64,000 bases of DNA from Sandaracinobacteroides sp039808025 (GCA_039808025.1 JBDHSK010000003.1:236660-300659), one strand, 5' to 3'; counted from the stretch's first letter, positions 24,653-34,077 are shown. Numbers and translations are program-made. Notes: generated from the letters alone by a model not told the origin.

Positions 24653-25102
24653 CTATAGAGGTTTCCGGAAAAACACCACCCGTTCGGTTTCTGAAAAGCC
24701 CAACGCCATGTGCATGGCGTAGCTGGCGGCATTGTCAAGCGAGGCGTCGGACGCAAATTCGAGACAGCCCTGTGATCGGCCCCATCGGGAAACCGCTGCG
24801 ACCAGTGAACGTGCAATGCCCCTATGCCGGTGGGCGGGACAAACAAACACACCTTCGAGGAACAGAACCGGTGAACTGCTGCATCCGTTCACATGCTCGT
24901 GTCGCAACGCCGCCTCGGCAAATCCCATGAGGCGCGCTGTCTGACTCCTGGCAAGAAAACCGATCTTGGTGTCAGGTTCGTCCAGCAAGGTCCGGATTTC
25001 GTTGCGGTGGTCGTCAGGGGTATGGCGGGGCCACAGAGCATGACGTAGCGCCGCCCACTCCGCGATATCCTCAATGGTGCCGACCGAGAGAATCAAACCC
25101 AT
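24653..25102 (-). CDS. AAC(6')-like aminoglycoside/GNAT acetyltransferase
   Basis: The 149-residue protein (153 from a GTG at 25114) is a GNAT enzyme closest to the aminoglycoside 6'-N-acetyltransferase group. Visible motifs are WAALRHALWP with a following HRNEI, GFAEAALRHEHVNGCSSSPVLFLEG, VCPAHRHRGIARSLV (acetyl-CoA pyrophosphate loop) and the signature FASDASLDNAASYAMHMALGFSETERVVFFRK. Actual drug substrates cannot be inferred from sequence. It is the last gene of the patchwork region and has a weak RBS. Confidence 0.8.
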   Translation of the reverse strand: MGLILSVGTIEDIAEWAALRHALWPRHTPDDHRNEIRTLLDEPDTKIGFLARSQTARLMGFAEAALRHEHVNGCSSSPVLFLEGVFVCPAHRHRGIARSLVAAVSRWGRSQGCLEFASDASLDNAASYAMHMALGFSETERVVFFRKPL

Positions 25103-25186
25103 GTGGTACTGCACTTTGTTGTCATTTTCAGCGTTCCCGCCGCCGCTTCCCGCGGGAGTATTGACTGTGGCCGGGTTTGGGCCGGG

Positions 25187-26464
25187 CTATTTCAGCCCGG
25201 CGGTGGCCAGCAGGATGGCGAGGCCGATTTCCGCACCCTTCAGGCTGTTGGCCTTTTCCACGTCGATCCATTCATCAAGCGCGTGGGCGCGGCCCGCCGT
25301 GCCGCCTGATCCGATGGTGATGGCGGGGATTCCAAGGCTCATGGGAATGTTGGAATCGGTTGAGGAGTAGGTGGATACCGGGGTCAGGCCGCTGGCCTGA
25401 ATGATCGCTTTGGCATTGCGCACCACATCAGCTGTTTCCGGCGTCCTGCCCGCCGGGCGGTCGCCAATCACCTTCAGGTCGGCCGAGATGGCTCCTTCGC
25501 GGGTCGAGCGGGCGGCATTCTCGCCGGCGACGCTGCTGGCGACCAGCGACAGGAAGGTCTTTTCGAGTTTGGCGAGTTCGGCCGGATCTTCCGAACGCAT
25601 GTCGAAATCCATGAAGACATCGTGCGGAATGGAGTTGACCGAGGTGCCGCCGCCCGTCACGCTTGCCGAATAGGTGGTCTTGGGTTTGGCGGGAACCTGC
25701 ACCTTGTAGAGGTCAACGACGGTCTGGCTCATGGCGACCATCGGGTTCACCAGCCCGAACGCACCGAAACTGTGGCCCCCCGGCCCCTTGTAGGTCACCC
25801 GATAGCGTTTGGAGCCGACACCGCCGTCCACGATCCGCGCGATGTCGGTGCCATCCATCGAGATGAACGACTGCACGCGATCCTTGTATTTGCCCTTGGT
25901 CATCAGGTAGCGGACGCCGCGCAGGTCGCCCGGCCCTTCTTCACCGACATTGCCGACAAAGACGATATCCTTAGCCACCTTCACACCGCTTTCCTTCATG
26001 GCCCGCACATAGGCAAGCAGGACAGCAAGGCTTCGGGTGTTGTCGCCAATGCCCGGCGCATAGAGACGGGTGCCGTCGCGACGGACCTTGACCTCGGTTC
26101 CCTCGGGAAAGACGGTATCAAGGTGGGCGGCGATCATGACCACCGGCCCGCCAGCCGGGCCAGTGCCGCGATAGACGCCCATGACATTGCCCTCGGCGTC
26201 GGTTTCGAGGTCTGTTAGCCCGGCGTCCTTCAGCATGGCGAGATAGGCGGCGCCACGGGTGGCCTCCTTGAACGGCGGGGCGGGAATCTCGGTCAACTGG
26301 ATGATCTCGTTGACCATCCGCTCGTGGTCGCGGTCGAGCACCTTCATGGCCTTGATATAGCTTCCGGCCTTCAGAACAGCCTGCGGGTTCGCCGTTCCAG
26401 CAGCCGATGCGGGAGTGGCCGACAGCATCAGCAGGGCGAGCGGAACCAAAGCCATGTTGCGCAT
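25187..26464 (-). CDS. Secreted M20-family metallopeptidase
   Basis: ATG 26464 has AAAGGA 8 nt upstream. The 425-residue product has a signal peptide (MRNMALVPLALLMLSATPASA) and the M20 two-zinc core: AAHLDTVFPEG, GIGDNTRS, VGEEGPGDLRG and a C-terminal GRAHALDEWIDV. The dimerisation insert follows GPGGHSFGAFG. It would cleave small peptides or aminoacyl amides in the periplasm. It marks the left border of the core-like region. Confidence 0.88.
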   Translation of the reverse strand: MRNMALVPLALLMLSATPASAAGTANPQAVLKAGSYIKAMKVLDRDHERMVNEIIQLTEIPAPPFKEATRGAAYLAMLKDAGLTDLETDAEGNVMGVYRGTGPAGGPVVMIAAHLDTVFPEGTEVKVRRDGTRLYAPGIGDNTRSLAVLLAYVRAMKESGVKVAKDIVFVGNVGEEGPGDLRGVRYLMTKGKYKDRVQSFISMDGTDIARIVDGGVGSKRYRVTYKGPGGHSFGAFGLVNPMVAMSQTVVDLYKVQVPAKPKTTYSASVTGGGTSVNSIPHDVFMDFDMRSEDPAELAKLEKTFLSLVASSVAGENAARSTREGAISADLKVIGDRPAGRTPETADVVRNAKAIIQASGLTPVSTYSSTDSNIPMSLGIPAITIGSGGTAGRAHALDEWIDVEKANSLKGAEIGLAILLATAGLK

Positions 26465-26657
26465 GAAGAATCCTTTCGGTCGCAATGTTTCGGACAATCT
26501 GGAGTCCCGTGGCTGGCCGGAGTCAAGAGTGAATGCCGGGCCACCCGGGGCTTTCGCTGGATCAGGGGGGTGGGGGTGGTTCAAATTGCCACCTTCCCGG
26601 CGTTGAGGTGTTTCACCACAATCGCCTGATCTGGAGGTCTGTTGACAGGAGACAGGT

Positions 26658-27173
26658 ATGACCGAGGAAAAGCTGGCCGTGGGAGTGATCCATCGCAATG
26701 CCGATGGCAGTTTCGACAGCCGTCTGTCACGCTATTACGAGGGTCATGATCATGACCGGGTGTGGGCCATGCTGACGGAACCGGCGGGGATAGCCCAGTG
26801 GATCGCCCCCGGAACCATCGAGCAGCACCCCGGTGGCCGGGTGAAGATCGACTTTGCCGACAGTGGCATCCTGATCGACAGCACGGTGCTGGAGATCGAC
26901 CCGGGCCGGGTGCTGGCCTATTCGTGGAGCAGCGGTGACGAACCGGCGCGGCCGCTGCGCTGGGAGCTGGAGGACCGGGCTGGCGGCTGTACGCTGCACC
27001 TGCAGGTGCACACGCCTGCCGGTGAAGACCCGGCCAAGGCCTGTGCCGGTTTTGAAGGGCACCTGCTGATGCTGGCCGGGGCGCTGGAAGGGGTGCCGAT
27101 CAAGTTCCCCTTTGCAGCCTATGTGGCTGCCCGTGCCCAGTACAACCAGCAGCTGGAGGAGTCTTCGTCCTGA
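26658..27173 (+). CDS. SRPBCC/AHSA1-like protein
   Basis: The 171-residue protein starts after AGGAGACAGGT. It has the AHSA1/START-like pattern of a hydrophobic-cavity fold: VWAMLTEPAGIAQWIAPG near 35-52, VLEIDPGRVLAYSWSS and LRWELEDRAGGCTLHLQVH. Such proteins bind lipophilic ligands or help chaperones; the ligand is unknown. It is divergent from the M20 peptidase and convergent with the Rieske/FAD oxidoreductase. Confidence 0.82.
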   Translation: MTEEKLAVGVIHRNADGSFDSRLSRYYEGHDHDRVWAMLTEPAGIAQWIAPGTIEQHPGGRVKIDFADSGILIDSTVLEIDPGRVLAYSWSSGDEPARPLRWELEDRAGGCTLHLQVHTPAGEDPAKACAGFEGHLLMLAGALEGVPIKFPFAAYVAARAQYNQQLEESSS

Positions 27174-27185
27174 TCACCACGGAGG

Positions 27186-28709
27186 TCAGTGAGCCTCTGC
27201 CAGGGCGGCGGCCTGCTGCAGGGCGACGGCATCGCGGCCGATGGTGGCAACGGCCACCGTCTTTCCTGCCTTGCTATAGGTGACAGTGGCGTCGCCGGCC
27301 GTCAGATCGCCATCGACATCGATGGTGTCCCACATCTGGGCATGGCCGACATAGCGGATGGTGACGTCGTGGTGGGCGCTCCAGAAAAAGGGCGTGTCGC
27401 GGTAGTGGGTGGGGGTGCCCAGCATGTTGTCGGCGGCCACCTGTCCCTGTCGTTCCGCCACAACCCAGTGCTCGACCCGCAGCGTGCCATCGCCGCTGGC
27501 AGCGGGGAACCGGGCGACATCACCAGCGGCGTAGATGCCGGGAACCGAGGTCTGCATCCGGCTGTCGACCAGAATGCCATGATCGATGCTGAGGCCGGCC
27601 TGCTCGGCAAGGGTCAGTCGCGGCCTGACGCCAACGCCGATGATCACCAGCCCGGCCGGGATTTCCGTGCCATCGGTCAGCACGACGGACTGGGTGCCGA
27701 TGCTGGCGATCGAGGTTCCCATGTGGAACACTTCCCCGGCGGCTTCGTGGACCGACTGGACGAAGTGGCCCAGCCGGTGGCCCAGCACCCGTTCAAGCGG
27801 AAACGTGTCGAGCGAGACGACATGCACGGACAAGCCGCGATGCCGCAGGGCGGCGGCGGTTTCCAGCCCGATGAAGCCCGACCCCAGCACGACGGCGGTT
27901 GTCGCCTTTGCGGCCTGCGCGACGATGGCGCGGCTGTCGGCTAGAGAGCGCAGGGTGAAGACATGCGGCTGGTCAGCACCGGGGATCGGCAGGTGCACCG
28001 GCTCGGCTCCGGTGGCGATCAGCAGGCGGTCGAACGCGAACTGGCGGCCATCGCCCGTGGTCACAGAGCGGGCAGCGGTATCGATGGCGGTCACGCTGGT
28101 GGCAAGGTGAAGATCGATGCGCCGAGAAGGATAATAGTCGTCCGGGCGCAGCGGTATCCATTCCTCGGGGGCCTCCCCGGCCAGATAATCCTTCGACAGA
28201 TTGGGGCGATCGCAGGGCGGGTCGGCGTCGTCGCTCAGAATCACCAGTTCGCCGCCAAACCCCCGGCGACGCAGCATCTCGGCCGCAGCGAACCCGGCGG
28301 CACCACCACCGATGATGACGATCCGCTTCGGATGTTGGCTGGTGTCGGCGGCCGCAGTGTCAGCCGGCGCTGCCCGGCCTCGCACGAAGATGCGCTCGCC
28401 CACTTGTTCAACCTCCCAGCACGACACCGGGTCGAAGGCGGGGGCGGCCAGCGCCTCGCCGGTCAGCAGCGAGAAGCAGGCATGGTGCAGCGGACAGTGG
28501 ACGGTGTCGCCGGTGACGATTCCCTGATCGAGGGCGCCGCCATAATGGGTACAAGTGGCGCCGATCGCCCGCCAGGCGCCGTTGCTGCGGGTGAGCAGGA
28601 CAGCCTCATCATCGACATGGCCGCGCAACAGCGGCTTTCCCTGGAAATCCGCAACCGTCACTCCGGCTCGCAGGTCGGGGCCCACATCGCCACTGTCGCT
28701 GCCACTCAT
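27186..28709 (-). CDS. Rieske-domain FAD-dependent oxidoreductase (AIFM3/ferredoxin reductase-like)
   Basis: The ATG at 28709 follows GGAGGG. The 507 residues begin with a Rieske [2Fe-2S] domain (CTHYGG... and CPLHHACF supply the two Cys and two His) followed by an FAD/NAD(P)H pyridine-nucleotide reductase: IVIIGGGAAGFAAAEMLRR (FAD), ATTAVVLGSGFIGLETAAALRHRG (NAD) and GIYAAGDVARFP. It probably passes electrons from NAD(P)H to a ferredoxin or oxygenase. No oxygenase gene lies beside it. The fused Rieske domain places it with AIFM3-like proteins. Confidence 0.9.
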   Translation of the reverse strand: MSGSDSGDVGPDLRAGVTVADFQGKPLLRGHVDDEAVLLTRSNGAWRAIGATCTHYGGALDQGIVTGDTVHCPLHHACFSLLTGEALAAPAFDPVSCWEVEQVGERIFVRGRAAPADTAAADTSQHPKRIVIIGGGAAGFAAAEMLRRRGFGGELVILSDDADPPCDRPNLSKDYLAGEAPEEWIPLRPDDYYPSRRIDLHLATSVTAIDTAARSVTTGDGRQFAFDRLLIATGAEPVHLPIPGADQPHVFTLRSLADSRAIVAQAAKATTAVVLGSGFIGLETAAALRHRGLSVHVVSLDTFPLERVLGHRLGHFVQSVHEAAGEVFHMGTSIASIGTQSVVLTDGTEIPAGLVIIGVGVRPRLTLAEQAGLSIDHGILVDSRMQTSVPGIYAAGDVARFPAASGDGTLRVEHWVVAERQGQVAADNMLGTPTHYRDTPFFWSAHHDVTIRYVGHAQMWDTIDVDGDLTAGDATVTYSKAGKTVAVATIGRDAVALQQAAALAEAH

Positions 28710-28887
28710 CAGGATACCCTCCATCGCTGCTGTCGGGGCGCAGGCCTCACCCGGCCCCGAATGCGTGCAACGATGAAACCGGAAAGGCCCTGCAGCTGGC
28801 CGACTGATGGCCGGCACTGTGCGCCTTCAGCCGGGCAGGGTCAACGGCTGGCCCGTGGTGGTGGATAAGCCGGGTAAGGCGGCCCGA

Positions 28888-29313
28888 TCAGCCCAGGCCG
28901 TTCAGGACTGTCAGCGGAAGCAAGCAGGTCATCCGGAACTTGCCGCCAGCATAGGCTTGCCGGTCGTCGGGGCTGGCAAAGCCCTTGCGGAAGCGCTCGG
29001 CGCCGTTGGCACACATCCGCAGGGTGACCCCGAGGGTGAGGGTAGTGGCGTCGATCGTGCGGGTGGCCGACGCCAGGGTGGCGAGCGTTGCTGCCCTGAG
29101 GCTGCCGAGCGCGGTATCGGCCGCCCGGATGAGGGCAGGCCGATCGCCCTTGCTGGTCATCAAGGTGTCGAGATCGGCTTCGGCGCGCGTAGTCATCTGG
29201 CGCACCGTGGGGCTGAGCGGCCCGGCGCTGAGCGGCTGCACGGTTGGCAGCGGGGTGCAGGCGCTGGCCAGCAGCAACGCCATGGGCAGGGGGATGGCAG
29301 GAATCAGGTGCAT
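28888..29313 (-). CDS. Predicted lipoprotein of unknown function (141 aa)
   Basis: Signal sequence MHLIPAIPLPMALLLASAC ends in a lipobox with Cys19. The mature part is helical (QMTTRAEADLDTLMTSKGDRPALIRAADTALGSLRAA...) and has Cys residues near RMCANG and RMTCLLPL. No family is recognised. A clear TATAAT box with an inverted repeat lies just upstream (29344-29364). Confidence 0.72.
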   Translation of the reverse strand: MHLIPAIPLPMALLLASACTPLPTVQPLSAGPLSPTVRQMTTRAEADLDTLMTSKGDRPALIRAADTALGSLRAATLATLASATRTIDATTLTLGVTLRMCANGAERFRKGFASPDDRQAYAGGKFRMTCLLPLTVLNGLG

Positions 29314-29343
29314 GGTTGTCTCCTGTTAGAGAAACCATATTGG

Positions 29344-29364
29344 TATTATACTACACCTGTGTAG
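29344..29364 (-). promoter_or_regulatory. -10 box with overlapping CTACAC/GTGTAG dyad
   Basis: On the minus strand TATAAT (29345-29350) is directly preceded by CTACAC-AG-GTGTAG (29351-29364). The dyad sits where the spacer of a sigma-70 promoter would be and contains the TACA...TGTA pattern seen for BlaI/CopY-type repressors. No good -35 is visible, consistent with a regulated promoter for the 141-aa lipoprotein. Confidence 0.45.
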
Positions 29365-29421
29365 GACAGCATGGCCGGCGTAGGGGCTGATGCCATACAG
29401 CCCCCCCCACATATGCAGGTG

Positions 29422-30285
29422 TCAGGCTGCTGTCTTGCCCTCGCTGTTTTCGGCGGTCTTGCGGGCCTTGTCGACGGCTTCCTTCAGGGCATCGTATCCG
29501 ACAGCGCCCGAGAGGATCTGGTTGCCCACCACATAGCTTGGCGTACCGGTAAGGCCCAGCGCCCGCGCCAGCCCAAGGTTCTGCTGCACTTGCTGCTGCA
29601 AGGCCTTGTTGTTCAGATCGGCGGCGACGGCCTTTTCACTGAGGCCGGCGGCCCGCACGGCGGCAATCAGGCGTTTTTCGCTAAGTGGCCCCTGACCGGA
29701 AAAGGCAGCCCGATAGAATTGCGGATATTTTCCCTGCTGCGCCGCCGACAGGGCGGCCATTGCAAACCGCTCGCTTTCCGGTCCAAGCACCGGCATGTCG
29801 CGGAAAACCACCTTCACGCCAGGGTCGTTGGCCAGCAGCTTCTCGACGTCTTTCGTTGATTGCTTGCAGTAGGGGCAGTTGAAATCAAAGAACTCCACCA
29901 GCACCACATCACCTTTGGGGTTGCCGGTCCAGGCCCCGGCAAAGGGGGTTTCGATGGCCTCGCGGTTGCTGGCCAGCAGTTTCTCGACTTCGCGCTCCTG
30001 CAAGCGGTTGATGGCCTCGGGGATAATGTCCGGGTTTGCCATAATGGTATCACGCACCAGCTTTTCCATGGCGGCCTGTTCGGTTGCCGGAACGCCTGCC
30101 ACCGGCTGCAACTGCGGAACGAGCAGCACGGCAAGAAGCGCCCCCATCGCCAGTCCGGCCACCCACCAGCCAAGGCTGGCCGTGCTGGCGCCCAGCCGCC
30201 TCAGCAGGCCTGGCTCGTGGGGTCGGGTTGCCGTCCCGGCCGCGATGGCGTTGGCGGCTACAGGAGTTGGCGCGGTTTCAGCCAT
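29422..30285 (-). CDS. Membrane-anchored DsbA-like thiol oxidoreductase
   Basis: The 287 residues contain a cytoplasmic head, one transmembrane segment (LGWWVAGLAMGALLAVLLVPQL, about 33-54) and a periplasmic thioredoxin fold of DsbA type with active site FDFNCPYCKQS. The cis-Pro loop is TGTPSYVVG. Many relatives act as disulfide isomerases or oxidases in the envelope. It overlaps the M48 protease gene by 8 bp, so the two are probably co-expressed and may cooperate in envelope protein quality control. Confidence 0.9.
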   Translation of the reverse strand: MAETAPTPVAANAIAAGTATRPHEPGLLRRLGASTASLGWWVAGLAMGALLAVLLVPQLQPVAGVPATEQAAMEKLVRDTIMANPDIIPEAINRLQEREVEKLLASNREAIETPFAGAWTGNPKGDVVLVEFFDFNCPYCKQSTKDVEKLLANDPGVKVVFRDMPVLGPESERFAMAALSAAQQGKYPQFYRAAFSGQGPLSEKRLIAAVRAAGLSEKAVAADLNNKALQQQVQQNLGLARALGLTGTPSYVVGNQILSGAVGYDALKEAVDKARKTAENSEGKTAA

Positions 30286-31657
30286 TGTTGCGGCCTTTTG
30301 ATTTCATTTCGTCAACCTGTTCCCTGGCAATCAATGCGATATCCTGGGCGCGATACCATTCCGGGGTATTGGCGGGAAGCCCGGCCGCCGCCTGTTGGGC
30401 GGCCATCAGCCGGGCCCGCGGGTCGCCGCCCTCCAGGCTCAGGCGCTCGGCGGTGGCCAGCGCCCGGCGGGGTATGTCGCCTTTGCGTTCATAGACGGTT
30501 TCCAGTTGAAGCCAGCCGAAGGGATTGCGGTAATCGCGGGCGAGTGCGGTTTTCAGCACTTTTTCGGCTTCGTCATAATTGACGGGCTCGCCGCGTTCGC
30601 CGGCCTGCACCAGCGCGTGCCCCAGCATGGCGGCAATCAAAGGCTCGCCACCCGAGGTCGCAACCGCCCGCCGCAACGGCGGAATGGCCTCGTCGATCCG
30701 GCCTGATTCCAGCATCACCTGCCCCTCGATCTCGAGCAGATAGGGGTCGTTCGGTGTCACTTTCAACAATGGCGCCAGCTCAGCCGCGGCCTTGTCGGGT
30801 TGCGCCAGCTTGTGGAAGGCATAGGCGCGCGCCACATGCGCAGCCGGCGACTGGTCGCTTGGGGGATATCGTTCGAATGTTTCCTTGGGCTCAGAGACAT
30901 AGCCGATCAGCTTGCCGCGAATGCGCTGATAGCGGGCCTGCAGCTTCGGGTCGGCCCCCTTTTTCCACGCCGGTGAGCGTTCCAGCACATTCTCCAGCTC
31001 GCTGATGCGCTGCCCCGACAGCGGGTGGGTGCGGTTGTAGGCGGTATCCTGGTTCTGCGGGATGGCGAGGCGATATTCCTGCCCGGCCAGCTTGTGGAAG
31101 AAGGCGACCATGCCCGAGCCGTCGACTCCGGCCGCCGCCAGATAACGGGCGCCAGCCTGATCGGCACGGCTCTCCTGCTCGCGCGAGAAGGCGAGATATT
31201 TGCCAAGGGCCGCCTGCTGGCCGGCCATCATCGCGGCCATTCCGGCTTCACCGGCGCCGGCGGCGATCAGGGCCGCCCCCACCACCAGCGACATCAGGGT
31301 GATGTGGGTAGCGGGGGCCGATCCTTCTGAATTGCGCACGGCATGGCCGCCTGCCACATGGGCCAGTTCGTGCGCCAGCACCCCTTGCAGTTCCAGCACA
31401 TCGTCAGCGGCGACGATCAGGCCGCTGTTGAAATAAACCTGCTGGCCAAGGGTGGCAAAGGCATTGATCGACGGGTCGTTGACGACGCCGATGGTGACGG
31501 CCCGCGGGTCGAGCCCGGCTGCCTTTTCCAGCGGGGTGGCAATATCGCGCAGAAAGCTTTCGGTTTCGGCATCGCGCAGCACCGATTGGGCGCGCACCGG
31601 TGCGGCAGCCAGTGCGAGGGCCGCCAGCAGCATCAGCAGCACTTTGGTTTGTCGCAT
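30278..31657 (-). CDS. Periplasmic M48 metalloprotease with TPR repeats (BepA-like)
   Basis: The 459-residue product has a signal peptide (LLMLLAALALAAAPVRAQ), the zinc site HELAHVAGGH followed by the third ligand in SREQESRADQAGARYL, and then tetratricopeptide-like helices (YAFHKLAQPDKAAAELAPLLKVTPNDPYLLEIEGQ...). This matches BepA/YfgC-type proteases that degrade stalled outer-membrane proteins. It is the first gene of a two-gene unit with the DsbA-like protein. Confidence 0.88.
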   Translation of the reverse strand: MRQTKVLLMLLAALALAAAPVRAQSVLRDAETESFLRDIATPLEKAAGLDPRAVTIGVVNDPSINAFATLGQQVYFNSGLIVAADDVLELQGVLAHELAHVAGGHAVRNSEGSAPATHITLMSLVVGAALIAAGAGEAGMAAMMAGQQAALGKYLAFSREQESRADQAGARYLAAAGVDGSGMVAFFHKLAGQEYRLAIPQNQDTAYNRTHPLSGQRISELENVLERSPAWKKGADPKLQARYQRIRGKLIGYVSEPKETFERYPPSDQSPAAHVARAYAFHKLAQPDKAAAELAPLLKVTPNDPYLLEIEGQVMLESGRIDEAIPPLRRAVATSGGEPLIAAMLGHALVQAGERGEPVNYDEAEKVLKTALARDYRNPFGWLQLETVYERKGDIPRRALATAERLSLEGGDPRARLMAAQQAAAGLPANTPEWYRAQDIALIAREQVDEMKSKGRNNG

Positions 31658-31757
31658 CTGCCTTCCCGGGTTGCCGATAGGGTATCCAACTGTCTAGAGG
31701 ACCATTAGCAGCGCCTGAACGCCCTGTAGAGAGCAACGACCGAATCCCGAGGACATC

Positions 31758-32462
31758 ATGCACCTGATCGCTGGCAACTGGAAAATGAACGGGCTTGGCA
31801 ACAGCATCACCGAGCTCGACGCCCTGCTCTCTGCCAGTGTTCCTGCCGGTGTGAAACTGCTGGTCTGCCCCCCGGCCACCCTGGTTGCTGCCTTTGCCGC
31901 CCGCGCCAGGGGCAGCGCTATCGCCATTGGCGGGCAGGATTGCCACTGGCTGCCGGAAGGGGCGCATACCGGCGACATCTCGGCGGAAATGCTGGCCGAT
32001 GCCGGGGCAAGCCATGTGATCGTCGGCCATTCCGAACGCCGCGCCGACCATGGCGAGACCGATGCCATCGTCCAGAGCAAGGCGGCAGCGGCTGCCCGCG
32101 CCGGTCTGGTGCCGATCATCTGCGTGGGCGAAACACTGGCTGAGCGCGATTCCGCAAAGACGCTGGACGTCATCGCCGGGCAACTGGCCGGCTCGGTTCC
32201 CGAGGGGCTTGTAAAATTCGTCATCGCCTATGAACCGGTGTGGGCGATCGGCACCGGCCGCACACCGACTGCGGCTCAGGTGGCCGAAGTGCATGCAGAG
32301 ATCCGCCGTATCGTCGGTGCCGGCGTTCCGATTCTGTATGGCGGATCGGTGAAGCCAGCGAACGCCGCCGAACTGCTGTCGGTAGCCAATGTCGATGGCG
32401 CGCTGGTGGGGGGAGCCAGCCTCAGGGCCGCTGATTTTCTGGGCATAGCAGCGGGCCGATGA
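31758..32462 (+). CDS. tpiA: Triosephosphate isomerase
   Basis: The 234-residue TIM barrel interconverts dihydroxyacetone phosphate and glyceraldehyde 3-phosphate. The N-terminal GNWKMNG gives the active-site Asn and Lys, IVGHSERR the catalytic His, and AYEPVWAIGTG the catalytic Glu and the start of loop 6. YGGSVKPAN and GALVGGASL bind phosphate. It is somewhat short (typical ~250). Its stop overlaps the trpG start by 4 bp, a striking coupling of glycolysis with tryptophan synthesis genes. Confidence 0.96.
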   Translation: MHLIAGNWKMNGLGNSITELDALLSASVPAGVKLLVCPPATLVAAFAARARGSAIAIGGQDCHWLPEGAHTGDISAEMLADAGASHVIVGHSERRADHGETDAIVQSKAAAAARAGLVPIICVGETLAERDSAKTLDVIAGQLAGSVPEGLVKFVIAYEPVWAIGTGRTPTAAQVAEVHAEIRRIVGAGVPILYGGSVKPANAAELLSVANVDGALVGGASLRAADFLGIAAGR

Positions 32463-33064
32463 TCCTCGTCATCGATAATTACGACAGCTTCACCTTCAAT
32501 CTCGTCCACTTCCTCGAAGAGCTGGGCGTGAGCGTGAAAGTGGCGCGCAACGATCAGCTGCAGGTAGCTGATGCCCTTGCCCTGAAGCCCGAGGCGGTGC
32601 TGCTGTCGCCCGGCCCCTGCACACCCGACAAAGCCGGCATCTGCCTTGACCTGATCGCTGCCGCCGCCCGCCAGCGGCTGCCGCTGCTGGGAGTGTGCCT
32701 GGGCCATCAGGCGCTGGGGCAGGCGTTTGGCGGCAAGGTGGTGCGCGCCACGCATCAGATGCACGGCAAGACGTCGCCGGTATTCCATCAGGGGCGGTCG
32801 GTGTTTGCCGGCCTTCCCAGCCCGTTCACCGCCACCCGCTACCACAGCCTGATCGTCGAACGCGACACCCTTCCCCCCACGCTGGAGATCACTGCCGAAA
32901 CCGCCGATGGCGTCATCATGGGGCTCGCCCACCGCGCATTGCCGCTGGTGGGGGTGCAGTTCCACCCGGAATCGATCGCCACGGAACATGGCCACCAGTT
33001 GCTTGCCAATTTCCTCGATATTGCCGGCATTGAACACCGTCCGGCTGACGGGCTGCACCCATGA
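32459..33064 (+). CDS. trpG: Anthranilate synthase component II (glutamine amidotransferase)
   Basis: This 201-residue class I amidotransferase has DNYDSFTFNLVHFLEELG at the N-terminus, the nucleophile in LGVCLGHQALGQ, and the His/Glu of VQFHPESI. It supplies ammonia for anthranilate (and possibly aminodeoxychorismate) formation with TrpE, encoded 24 kb away at 57143. Overlaps of 4 bp with tpiA and with trpD indicate translational coupling. Confidence 0.95.
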   Translation: MILVIDNYDSFTFNLVHFLEELGVSVKVARNDQLQVADALALKPEAVLLSPGPCTPDKAGICLDLIAAAARQRLPLLGVCLGHQALGQAFGGKVVRATHQMHGKTSPVFHQGRSVFAGLPSPFTATRYHSLIVERDTLPPTLEITAETADGVIMGLAHRALPLVGVQFHPESIATEHGHQLLANFLDIAGIEHRPADGLHP

Positions 33065-34047
33065 GCGCGCCGCTTCCCGACCCGCGCCGACCGCTTGATA
33101 GAGAGGCGGCCGTCGATGCTTTCGACCGCATCATGGACGGGCTGGCCGACGAGGAGGCCATCACCACCTTCCTTGCCGACCTTGCCGATCGCGGCGAAAC
33201 CGCCGAGGAAGTGGCGATTGCGGCCCGGGCCATGCGTCAGCGCATGATCGCCATTGCCGCCCCGGCGGGGGCTATTGATGTCTGCGGCACCGGGGGCGAT
33301 GGCCAGCACACGCTCAACATTTCTACGGCAGTGGCCTTTGTGGTGGCGGGCGCCGGCGTTCCGATAGCCAAGCATGGCAACCGGGCGATGTCGTCGCAAT
33401 CAGGGGCTGCCGATGTGCTGGCTGCCCTTGGCTGGTCTCCGGAACTGACGATCGCTCGGCTTGAGGCCCTGCTGCACGATGTCGGAATCGTCTTTCTGCA
33501 TGCCCAGCGCCACCACCCGGCGATGGCGCGCGTTGCCCCCATTCGGCGGCGGCTGGCGCGCCGCACCATCTTCAACCTGCTGGGGCCGCTCGCCAACCCG
33601 GCGGCTGTCAAGCGCCAGATCATCGGTGTGCCCGGCCCCGAGTTTGCGCCGCTGGTGGCCGAGGCAGCCGCGCTGTTGCAGTCTGAGCGGGTGCTTGTGG
33701 TGCATGGCAGCGGCCTCGACGAAATTGCCGTTCATGGCCCGTCGCATCTGGTGTGGTCAACGGGCGAGCACGAGCAGTTCGACCCCGAGGCGCATGGCAT
33801 CCCCCGTTATCCGCGCGAGGCGATCCGCGGCGGCAGCCCGAACGAGAATGCCGATGCATTGCGGCAACTGCTTGCGGGCCACAGCGACCGTCCTGCCTAT
33901 CGGGACATCGTGGTGGCGAATGCCGCTGCAGCCCTGCTGGCGGCCGGAGTCGAGAACGACTGGCCGCAGGCGTTCCGCCGGGCTGTCGCGTCGCTTGAGA
34001 GTGGCGCCGCTGCCGATCGTCTGAGGCGGTTCCTGGCGTTTCGCTGA
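33061..34047 (+). CDS. trpD: Anthranilate phosphoribosyltransferase
   Basis: At 328 residues it is full length. The PRPP-binding loops are visible: CGTGGDGQHTLNISTA, GVPIAKHGNRAMSSQSGAADVL and the metal-binding VVHGSGLDEI. It makes phosphoribosyl anthranilate from anthranilate and PRPP. The usual next gene, trpC, does not follow; the gene ends in a convergent arrangement with the N-formylglutamate amidohydrolase. Confidence 0.95.
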   Translation: MSAPLPDPRRPLDREAAVDAFDRIMDGLADEEAITTFLADLADRGETAEEVAIAARAMRQRMIAIAAPAGAIDVCGTGGDGQHTLNISTAVAFVVAGAGVPIAKHGNRAMSSQSGAADVLAALGWSPELTIARLEALLHDVGIVFLHAQRHHPAMARVAPIRRRLARRTIFNLLGPLANPAAVKRQIIGVPGPEFAPLVAEAAALLQSERVLVVHGSGLDEIAVHGPSHLVWSTGEHEQFDPEAHGIPRYPREAIRGGSPNENADALRQLLAGHSDRPAYRDIVVANAAAALLAAGVENDWPQAFRRAVASLESGAAADRLRRFLAFR

Positions 34048-34077
34048 CGGCTGACCGTTGACGACGGTTTGCCGGTG

